This document shows, one piece after another, positions 7,306 through 11,960 of a DNA stretch of 11,960 bases. This DNA is from an uncultured Collinsella sp. Its GTDB lineage: Bacteria > Actinomycetota > Coriobacteriia > Coriobacteriales > Coriobacteriaceae. The position numbers and the translations under genes were made by a program. Every line of letters begins with the position of its first letter. Position 1 is the first letter of the stretch. A model generated the notes under the pieces. It saw nothing but the letters and a program-made list of their open reading frames with translations, had not been told where the DNA came from and made no database searches. The stretch is taken from assembly GCA_902482185.1 (NCBI GenBank), contig CABSZR010000024.1, positions 1 to 11,960 on the forward strand. The letters run 5' to 3'.

Positions 7306-7734
7306 GTGCACGAGCTCGGAATCGTCTATCACATCATTCGCGATGTTGAGAACGTGGCGCGCGCCAATGGCGTGAGTCGCGTTTCGAGCGTCACGCTGCT
7401 GCTGGGCGAGGTCTCGGGCGCCGTTCCCGACTTGCTGCTCGACGCTTGGCGCTGGGCGGCAGATAAAAAGCCCATCGCGCAGGGCGCGGAGCTAATTGTG
7501 GAGCCCGTCGAGGCCGTGACACATTGCGAGGCGTGCGGCCGTGACTACGCGACGGTCGAGCACGGCAAGACCTGTCCCCATTGCGGTAGCGGCGAGACAT
7601 ACCTGCTGCAGGGCCAGGAGGTCATGATCAAGCAGATCGAGACCCCCGACGAGGACCCGGCAGACGCTGTCCCCGACGGCCCTTCCGACGTCCCCGACGC
7701 CGTCGACGCCGCCAACCCCCTCCACATCGTCTAG
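7306..7734 (+). CDS. hypA: Hydrogenase/urease nickel incorporation protein HypA-like
   Basis: The protein has 142 residues with a GTG start at 7306, seven bases after GGAAGGA (7292-7298). The N-terminus MHELGIV holds the His2 nickel ligand of the HypA/HybF family. The zinc site is C74-x2-C77 and C90-x2-C93 (CEAC, CPHC). HypA passes nickel, with HypB, into the large subunit of [NiFe] hydrogenases in the cytoplasm. The core up to about residue 113 has the usual family length. A tail of about 29 residues rich in Asp, Pro and Ala (DEDPADAVPDGPSDVPDAVD) is additional and may be disordered. No other hyp or hydrogenase gene lies in the window. The gene follows the flavoprotein in the same direction behind a structured leader, so joint transcription is possible. 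A palindromic repeat lies just past its stop. Confidence 0.9.
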   Translation: MHELGIVYHIIRDVENVARANGVSRVSSVTLLLGEVSGAVPDLLLDAWRWAADKKPIAQGAELIVEPVEAVTHCEACGRDYATVEHGKTCPHCGSGETYLLQGQEVMIKQIETPDEDPADAVPDGPSDVPDAVDAANPLHIV

Positions 7735-7745
7735 GATCCCCTATA

Positions 7746-7812
7746 AGTTGCGGTGAAATAGTTCCTAAATCCAGCCTTGTGGCTCTTAAACAAGAACTAT
7801 TCCACCGCAACT
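7746..7812. repeat. Palindromic intergenic repeat, copy 2
   Basis: AGTTGCGGTGAAATAGTTC (7746-7764) is the reverse complement of 7794-7812 except for one base. The loop is 29 bases and unrelated to that of copy 1, whereas the outer 15-16 bases of the arms are shared. It lies 11 bases after the hypA stop and may serve as the transcript end. Confidence 0.85.
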
Positions 7813-8139
7813 ATTTTGAGTGGTTTCTTAAACCATAAGTCACGAAAATAGTCAAGCCATGTCTGTTTAAACAAAATAGCGGCAGTACAAGCGCATTCGC
7901 GCTTGCCTAAAATCGATATTAATGAACAGCCTGCTTGTATCTGTAAAATGCATGGCTTGATGAGCGACGCCTTGTCGTGTAATGAGTCAAAAAGCAGTAA
8001 CGTAATCAATTTGTAACAAACTTAGACGTTTAAACAAATAATCCAACCTTTTGCGAATTTAGCTATAATTCCACAAACCAAACAGGTATACTTCCTTCAT
8101 GTCGTGTAGGAAATACGTAGACAAAAAGGAGGTTATGTG
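7813..8139. other. AT-rich intergenic region upstream of the PTS operon
   Basis: No credible gene is seen here. The base composition is clearly richer in A+T than its surroundings. It holds small hairpins (7821-7835; 7888-7905 with 7-bp arms), a perfect 10-bp inverted repeat, TCAAGCCATG (7852-7861) and CATGGCTTGA (7951-7960), and two copies of GTTTAAACAAA (7865-7875 and 8028-8038). A minus-strand open frame at 7797-8009 lacks a ribosome site and runs over the repeat, so it is not called. The stretch probably holds the control region for manX. Confidence 0.6.
8028..8069 (+). promoter_or_regulatory. Candidate promoter of the mannose PTS operon
   Basis: A perfect -10 hexamer, TATAAT, lies at 8064-8069, about 70 bases before the manX start. 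The -35 position (about 8041-8046, ATCCAA) is poor, which suggests an activator. The palindrome GTTTAAAC at 8028-8035, the second copy of a motif also at 7865-7872, lies just upstream and is a possible activator site. A second -10-like TATACT is at 8087-8092. Confidence 0.4.
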
Positions 8140-9129
8140 ATGGTAAGTATTGTTCTTGCTAGCCACGGGGACTTGGCAGCTGGAATCAAGCAGACGGGCT
8201 CGATGGTCTTTGGCGATCAGCCGTCTGTTGCCGTGGTCTCGCTCGAGCCGAGCATGGGCCCCGACGACTTCCGTGCCAAGGTCGAGGAAGCAGTCGCTTC
8301 CTTCGAGGACCAGGAGCAGGTGCTCTTCCTCGTTGATCTGTGGGGCGGCACGCCGTTCAACCAGATCAGCGGGCTCATCGAGGGCCACGATTCCTGGGCT
8401 ATCGTCACCGGTGTCAACCTGCCTATGCTCATCGAGGCATATTCGCAGCGCTTTGACGCAAAGAACACTGCACATGCGATCGCAAAACATCTCGTGACTG
8501 AGGCTAAGGCTGGCGTGCGCGTCAAGCCCGAGTCTCTGGAGCCCGAGGAGAAGAAGCCGGCTGCGGCCGCCGCTGCTCCTGCAGGCGCCATCCCTCCGGG
8601 AACGGTCATCGGCGACGGGCACATCAAGATTGCCCACGTCCGTATCGACACCCGTCTGCTGCATGGCCAGGTGGCCACCACGTGGACCAAGCAGATCAAC
8701 CCCAACCGCATCATCGTGGTTTCCGACGGCGTTGCTCACGACGAGCTCCGCAAGACCATGATCGAGCAGGCTGCCCCTCCGGGAGTCCATGCCAACGTCG
8801 TGCCCATCAAGAAGATGGCCGAGGTCGTCAAGGACACGCGCTTTGGTGACACCAAGGCTATGCTGCTCTTTGAGAACCCGCAGGATCTGCTCAAGGCTAT
8901 CGAGGCCGGCGTCGACATCAAGGAAGTCAACATCGGTTCCATGGCTCACTCCAAGGGCAAGGTCGTCGTCACCAACGCCGTCGCTATGGGCGATGACGAC
9001 GTCAAGACTCTCGAGGCCCTCAAGGCCAAGGGCGTCAAGTTCGAGGTCCGCAAGGTTCCTTCGGATTCCTCCGAGGATCTCGACGCCATGTTGAAGAAAG
9101 CTAAGGCCGAACTGGCCGCTCAAGCATAG
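8140..9129 (+). CDS. manX: PTS mannose-class fused EIIAB component
   Basis: The protein has 329 residues. ATG 8140 is chosen because AGGAGG (8127-8132) is 7 bases upstream; the in-frame GTG at 8137 is closer than usual. The EIIA domain (about 1-127) begins MVSIVLASHGDLA with the phospho-accepting His9 and has the family motif WGGTPFN (68-74). An Ala/Pro/Glu-rich linker (about 128-156) joins it to the EIIB domain (about 157-329), whose RIDTRLLHGQVATTW holds the second phospho-His, H175. EIIA takes phosphate from HPr and passes it to EIIB, which phosphorylates the sugar as it comes through EIIC/EIID. The protein is cytoplasmic and bound to the membrane complex. This is the first gene of the manXYZ operon, with only 18 bases to manY. 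The sugar is probably mannose or glucose, but related hexoses and aminosugars cannot be excluded. Confidence 0.93.
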   Translation: MVSIVLASHGDLAAGIKQTGSMVFGDQPSVAVVSLEPSMGPDDFRAKVEEAVASFEDQEQVLFLVDLWGGTPFNQISGLIEGHDSWAIVTGVNLPMLIEAYSQRFDAKNTAHAIAKHLVTEAKAGVRVKPESLEPEEKKPAAAAAAPAGAIPPGTVIGDGHIKIAHVRIDTRLLHGQVATTWTKQINPNRIIVVSDGVAHDELRKTMIEQAAPPGVHANVVPIKKMAEVVKDTRFGDTKAMLLFENPQDLLKAIEAGVDIKEVNIGSMAHSKGKVVVTNAVAMGDDDVKTLEALKAKGVKFEVRKVPSDSSEDLDAMLKKAKAELAAQA

Positions 9130-9147
9130 TAAAGGAGGGTCCGATAC

Positions 9148-9966
9148 ATGTCTGCAATCACTATTCTGCTTGTTGCGATTGTCGCGTTGCTTGCCGGTAT
9201 GGAAGGCATTCTGGATGAGTTCCAGTTCCATCAGCCGCTCGTGGCATGCACGCTTATCGGTCTCGTAACCGGTCACCTTCAGGAGGGCATCCTCCTGGGC
9301 GGTTCGCTCCAGATGATGGCCCTTGGCTGGGCTAACGTCGGCGCCGCTGTCGCGCCTGACGCCGCTCTGGCCTCGGTCGCTTCTTCGATCATCATGGTGC
9401 TCGCCCTCAACGGTGGCGCCACCGATTCGGCCAAGGCCGTTACCGCCGCCATCGCCGTCGCCGTCCCGCTGTCGGTCGCTGGTCTGTTCCTGACCATGAT
9501 CTGCCGTACCATTGCTACCGCTATCGCTCACGCCATGGACGGTTGCGCCGAGAAGGGCGACTTCTCCGGCATCGAGCGCTGGCAGTATGCTGCCATCCTC
9601 ATGCAGGGCCTTCGTATCGCCATCCCGGCAGTGCTTCTGTGCGTCATCCCGGCCGAGGCCGTTACCAACGCGCTTAACGCTATGCCCGACTGGCTGTCCG
9701 GCGGCATGGCTGTCGGCGGCGGCATGGTCGCTTCCGTCGGTTACGCCATGGTCATCAACATGATGGCCACCAAGGAGACCTGGCCGTTCTTCGTCCTCGG
9801 CTTTGTCCTTGCTGCCATCCCTCAGCTCACGCTGATCGCCCTTGGTCTCATCGGCATCTCCCTTGCCCTCATCTACCTTGGCCTTAAGGATCTGGCCAAG
9901 CAGGGTGGCGGCATGGGCGGTGGCTCCGGCGACCCGCTCGGCGACATTCTGAACGATTACGAGTAG
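9148..9966 (+). CDS. manY: PTS mannose-class EIIC component
   Basis: The protein has 272 residues; ATG 9148 has AAAGGAGG (9131-9138) nine bases upstream. It is a membrane protein with several hydrophobic helices from residue 3 on. The signature of the ManY type is clear: QPLVACTLIGLVTGHLQEG, then LQMMALGWANVGAAVAPDAA. EIIC forms, with EIID, the sugar channel of the mannose-class permease. The C-terminus after the last helix is a Gly-rich tail (KQGGGMGGGSGDPLGDILND), which is common in this family. It lies between manX and manZ, its stop overlaps the start of the next ribosome site, and the spacing suggests co-translation. Confidence 0.93.
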   Translation: MSAITILLVAIVALLAGMEGILDEFQFHQPLVACTLIGLVTGHLQEGILLGGSLQMMALGWANVGAAVAPDAALASVASSIIMVLALNGGATDSAKAVTAAIAVAVPLSVAGLFLTMICRTIATAIAHAMDGCAEKGDFSGIERWQYAAILMQGLRIAIPAVLLCVIPAEAVTNALNAMPDWLSGGMAVGGGMVASVGYAMVINMMATKETWPFFVLGFVLAAIPQLTLIALGLIGISLALIYLGLKDLAKQGGGMGGGSGDPLGDILNDYE

Positions 9967-9982
9967 GAGGGGAGTGATACAT

Positions 9983-10903
9983 ATGGCAGAGAACAAGATT
10001 CAGCTCACCAAGGCTGACCGCAAGAAGGTTTGCTTCCGTCATCAGTTCCTTCAGGGCTCGTGGAACTACGAGCGTATGCAGAACGGCGGCTGGTGCTTCG
10101 CAATGATCCCTGCGATCAAGAAACTCTACACCAGCAAGGATGACCAGATTGCCGCTCTTAAGCGCCACCTGGAGTTCTATAACACCCACCCCTATGTTTC
10201 CGCCCCCGTCATTGGCGTTACCCTCGCCCTCGAGGAGGAGCGCGCCAACGGTGCTCCGATTGACGACGTCGCCATTCAGGGCGTCAAGGTCGGTATGATG
10301 GGCCCGCTCGCCGGTGTCGGCGACCCCGTCTTCTGGTTCACCCTTCGCCCGATTCTGGGTGCTCTGGGCGCTTCCCTGGCCCTGTCCGGTAGCATCGCCG
10401 GTCCGCTGCTGTTCTTCTTCGCGTGGAACATCATCCGTTACGCCTTCCTGTGGTACACGCAGGAGTTTGGCTACAAGGTCGGCTCCTCCATCGCCAAGGA
10501 CCTCTCCGGTGGTCTGATGGGCAAGGTCACCGAGGGCGCTTCCATCCTGGGTATGTTCATCATCGGCGCCCTGGTCGAGCGCTGGGTGTCCATTTCCTTC
10601 ACCCCGATCGTCTCCACGGTCAAGCAGTCTGCTGGAGCCTTTATCGACTGGGCTAGCCTGCCCTCCGGTTCCGAGGGTATCAAGGAAGCGCTGACGATGT
10701 ACAACTCCGTCGGTGCTACCGCCCTTGATCAGATGAAGGTCACCACGCTTCAGGCCAACCTCGATCAGCTCATCCCCGGCCTTGCCGCCGTATGCCTGAC
10801 CCTGCTGGTCTGCAAGCTCCTCAAGAAGAAGGTCAGCCCGATTGTCATCATCCTGGCTCTCTTCGCCGTCGGCATCATCGGTCGCTTCTGCGGCTTCATG
10901 TAA
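9983..10903 (+). CDS. manZ: PTS mannose-class EIID component
   Basis: The protein has 306 residues. ATG 9983 is preceded by GGGGAG (9969-9974) at 8 bases; the in-frame GTG at 9974 would start inside the ribosome site. The N-terminal part is soluble and typical of EIID (FRHQFLQGSWNYERMQNGGW). The conserved segment MMGPLAGVGDPVFWFTLRPI follows at about 109-128. Hydrophobic helices follow at LGASLALSGSIAGPLLFFFA and near the C-terminus (IVIILALFAVGIIGRF). EIID completes the membrane part of the transporter with EIIC. It is the last gene of the three-gene unit, and a terminator follows 57 bases after its stop. Confidence 0.93.
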   Translation: MAENKIQLTKADRKKVCFRHQFLQGSWNYERMQNGGWCFAMIPAIKKLYTSKDDQIAALKRHLEFYNTHPYVSAPVIGVTLALEEERANGAPIDDVAIQGVKVGMMGPLAGVGDPVFWFTLRPILGALGASLALSGSIAGPLLFFFAWNIIRYAFLWYTQEFGYKVGSSIAKDLSGGLMGKVTEGASILGMFIIGALVERWVSISFTPIVSTVKQSAGAFIDWASLPSGSEGIKEALTMYNSVGATALDQMKVTTLQANLDQLIPGLAAVCLTLLVCKLLKKKVSPIVIILALFAVGIIGRFCGFM

Positions 10904-10953
10904 GCACGCTTCGGCTTAAGACCGAGAGTTGCTAGGTAAGGGCTTTTGAGCCA

Positions 10954-10983
10954 TTGAAACGGACCGCACCCGGTGGGTACACT
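10954..10983 (+). promoter_or_regulatory. Candidate promoter of the DUF956-like gene, inside the terminator
   Basis: TTGAAA (10954-10959) and TACACT (10978-10983) are 18 bases apart, a reasonable sigma-70 pair. The -10 lies in the terminator hairpin. A start near 10990 would leave out the left arm, so that transcript could not form the terminator. Confidence 0.45.
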
Positions 10984-11004
10984 GGATGCGGTCCGATTGT
11001 TTTT
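10960..11004 (+). terminator. Terminator after manZ
   Basis: CGGACCGCA (10960-10968) pairs perfectly with TGCGGTCCG (10987-10995). Past one mismatch the stem continues with CCGGTG (10970-10975) and CACTGG (10980-10985, one G-U) around a GGTA loop. A run of five T residues follows at 11000-11004. It ends only four bases before the ribosome site of the next gene. Confidence 0.85.
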
Positions 11005-11023
11005 ATTGGAGGGCGATGCGCGT

Positions 11024-11422
11024 ATGGCGCAATCTCAGAACAGCACGGTCGATCTGGCAACGCCGGCAACCTGCCTGATGGGTCTTACCAGCCACGGTAA
11101 CGTGATGGTGGGCAATAAGGCGTTCGAGTATTACAACGAGCGCAATCCCGAGGATTATATTCAGATCCCGTGGGACGAGGTCGACTATATTGCCGCCGAG
11201 GTTTTACGCGGCACCAAGAAGATCACGCGTTTTGCCATCTTCACCAAGGACAACGGTCACTTTACGTTTTCGACGCGCGACGACAAAGAGACGCTTCGTG
11301 CTGTCCGCAAGTACGTCGACGAGGATAAGCTCGTGCGTTCGCCCGACTTTATCGATGTGACTGCCAAGGGCGCCAAGAGCATTCCTTCCGTCATCAAAGG
11401 CCTCTTCCACAAAGGCAACTAG
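11024..11422 (+). CDS. DUF956-like protein of the mannose PTS locus
   Basis: The protein has 132 residues; ATG 11024 has GGAGGG (11008-11013) ten bases upstream. The sequence shows DLATPATCLMGLTSHGNVMV near the N-terminus, then IQIPWDEVDYIAAEV and ITRFAIFTKDNGHFTFSTRD. This fits the DUF956 family, whose members usually sit next to mannose-class PTS genes in Firmicutes and are sometimes called ManO, a proposed regulator of the operon. It has no membrane segment or signal peptide and is probably cytoplasmic; the beta-rich core resembles a PH-like fold, which is an inference. Its position directly after manZ supports a role with this transporter. The terminator before it suggests separate or read-through expression. 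The molecular role is not established from sequence. Confidence 0.8.
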   Translation: MAQSQNSTVDLATPATCLMGLTSHGNVMVGNKAFEYYNERNPEDYIQIPWDEVDYIAAEVLRGTKKITRFAIFTKDNGHFTFSTRDDKETLRAVRKYVDEDKLVRSPDFIDVTAKGAKSIPSVIKGLFHKGN

Positions 11423-11445
11423 TCATTAAAGAGCGCCCCCCAAAG

Positions 11446-11647
11446 TGGGACGCAGTTTCCCATGGGGCTCGATTGGGAAAGTGCATCCCAGTTCGAGCGC
11501 CGATTCCGGGATGTAGTTTCCGGAACGGGGTCGTTTGGGAAACCGTGTCCCGTTTCGAGCCGAAATTCTGGGACACAGTTTCCAGCGAGGTCCCATTGGG
11601 AAAGTTTGACCCAGAATTTGCCTGGATAGTGGGACACACTTTCCGGA
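11446..11647. repeat. Tandem array of 61-62 base palindromic units
   Basis: The motif GGGACRCAGTTTCC and close variants start at 11447, 11508, 11570 and 11631, giving periods of 61, 62 and 61 bases. Each full unit also has an inverted partner of the form TGGGAAANTGNNTCCC (11474-11490, 11536-11552, 11597-11613) and a short TTCGAGC-like joint. There are three full units and a fourth half. Either neighbouring pair of arms can form a hairpin. The array directly follows the DUF956-like gene and occupies most of the 303 gene-free bases before the tRNA. Confidence 0.8.
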
Positions 11648-11652
11648 GGGCT

Positions 11653-11666
11653 GTTCCACCGCAACT
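11653..11666. repeat. Half copy of the GTTGCGGTGAAATAG repeat
   Basis: GTTCCACCGCAACT matches the right arm of the palindromic repeat as found at 7799-7812, apart from the first bases. It is joined directly to the end of the tandem array, and no left arm is seen nearby. Confidence 0.65.
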
Positions 11667-11709
11667 TCGAAGAGTGGCTATACGCTGTATTACAACGGCG
11701 TAAATCTGC

Positions 11710-11715
11710 TACACT
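11710..11715 (+). promoter_or_regulatory. Possible -10 element for tRNA-Arg
   Basis: TACACT lies 10 bases before the tRNA and matches the -10 proposed before the DUF956-like gene. The -35 region (about 11686-11692) is poor. Confidence 0.35.
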
Positions 11716-11725
11716 AGTACAACAT

Positions 11726-11801
11726 GCCTCCGTAGCTCAGGGGATAGAGCACCGCTCTCCTAAAGCGGGTGTCGACGGTTCGAATCCGCCCGGGGGCACC
11801 A
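11726..11801 (+). tRNA. tRNA-Arg (anticodon CCU), CCA encoded
   Basis: The cloverleaf is clear. The acceptor GCCTCCG (11726-11732) pairs with CGGGGGC (11791-11797), with one T-G pair. The D arm is GCTC/GAGC (11735-11738, 11747-11750). The anticodon stem is CCGCT/AGCGG (11752-11756, 11764-11768) with loop CTCCTAA and anticodon CCT at 11759-11761, reading AGG arginine codons. The variable loop is GTGTC. The T arm is GACGG/CCGCC (11774-11778, 11786-11790) with loop TTCGAAT and contains one A-C mismatch (11775 with 11789). The discriminator is A11798 and CCA follows at 11799-11801. Confidence 0.93.
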
Positions 11802-11833
11802 GAGGAATATCGAGCCCGGTACCGCTACGGTGC
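11779..11833 (+). repeat. Direct repeat of the tRNA 3' end and terminator, copy 1
   Basis: The 55 bases from the tRNA T loop through most of the terminator stem are repeated exactly at 11906-11960, 127 bases downstream. The match begins at the T loop, the usual crossover side of tRNA attachment sites. Confidence 0.9.
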
Positions 11834-11844
11834 CGGGCTCTTCT
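11812..11844 (+). terminator. Terminator after tRNA-Arg
   Basis: GAGCCCGGTACC (11812-11823) pairs with GGTGCCGGGCTC (11829-11840), 12 bp with one G-U, around a GCTAC loop, and TTCT follows. It begins 10 bases after the tRNA CCA. Confidence 0.75.
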
Positions 11845-11856
11845 GGTCTAAGGGCG

Positions 11857-11879
11857 GGATTCGAGCCGTCGACACCCGC
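11857..11879 (-). repeat. Inverted copy of the tRNA anticodon/T-arm region
   Basis: On the minus strand this reads as the tRNA segment 11765-11787 with a single change (T11780 to C), 22 of 23 bases. It lies between the two direct repeats. It keeps the GTCGACGG stretch with the odd T-stem base, so it derives from this gene or a copy of it. Confidence 0.85.
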
Positions 11880-11905
11880 GTCACCAATTTCCCCGCGGGG
11901 GAGTT

Positions 11906-11960
11906 TTCGAATCCGCCCGGGGGCACCAGAGGAATATCGAGCCCGGTACCGCTACGGTGC
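11906..11960 (+). repeat. Direct repeat of the tRNA 3' end, copy 2 (runs off the window)
   Basis: This is identical to 11779-11833 over all 55 bases and still matching at the window edge. The sequence before it (GGGGAGTT) is not tRNA-like, so this is a tRNA fragment and not a second gene, unless a remote 5' part was lost. It is consistent with an old attachment-site or slippage duplication. Confidence 0.88.

Noticed and set aside
7797..8009. A 70-residue minus-strand open frame in the AT-rich region
   Set aside because: No ribosome site, no recognisable domain, and its end runs into the palindromic repeat.
8059..9996. A 645-residue minus-strand open frame opposite manX and manY
   Set aside because: It runs antisense through two unmistakable PTS genes and the intergenic promoter region, and its product has repetitive Asp/Gly/His composition with no motif.
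11446..11647. CRISPR array
   Set aside because: Units are diverged inverted repeats with related joints; there are no identical repeats, no unique spacers of equal length and no cas gene in the window.
11473..11703. A 76-residue open frame over the tandem array
   Set aside because: It is encoded by repeat units (similar peptide pieces recur with the 61-62 base period) and has no ribosome site.

Overview
The window looks like chromosomal DNA of a GC-rich anaerobic Actinobacterium of the Coriobacteriia, most probably Collinsella. This is an inference from protein character, codon use and gene content (mannose PTS plus a DUF956-like gene, a cluster-rich GltD-like flavoprotein, hypA). No marker here proves the genus.

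Layout. 1-213 is the C-terminal end of a ClpB disaggregase, closed by a strong terminator. A 67-residue acidic, proline-rich protein (346-549) follows. A palindromic intergenic repeat (574-640) separates it from a convergent gene, 681-2177 on the minus strand, for an anchored membrane protein with a very acidic N-terminus. Also on the minus strand, 2411-3418 (polytopic membrane protein, DUF5692-like) lies behind 3482-4144 (TetR-type repressor), probably as one transcript.

The TetR gene diverges from a 925-residue iron-sulfur flavoprotein (4334-7111). Two 15-base palindromes of the same design lie between them and are good operator candidates. A leader with a long rod-shaped RNA fold (7159-7256) and a second hairpin precedes a HypA-like nickel metallochaperone gene (7306-7734). 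A second copy of the palindromic repeat and an AT-rich promoter region (7735-8139) come next.

From 8140 a mannose-class phosphotransferase operon runs on the plus strand: fused EIIAB (manX), EIIC (manY) and EIID (manZ). The three proteins together import and phosphorylate a hexose at the membrane. A DUF956-like gene (11024-11422), typical of mannose PTS loci, follows behind a terminator that appears to contain its own promoter.

The right end is repeat-rich. It holds a 61-62 base tandem array of diverged palindromes (11446-11647), half of the intergenic repeat, a tRNA-Arg(CCU) gene with encoded CCA, and then duplicated and inverted pieces of that tRNA up to the window edge. That pattern fits past recombination or integration at the tRNA 3' end.

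No clear defence system, CRISPR array, transposase or integrase is visible. The best unexplained signals are the hypA leader RNA, the tRNA-derived duplications, the two repeat families and the twin operators.
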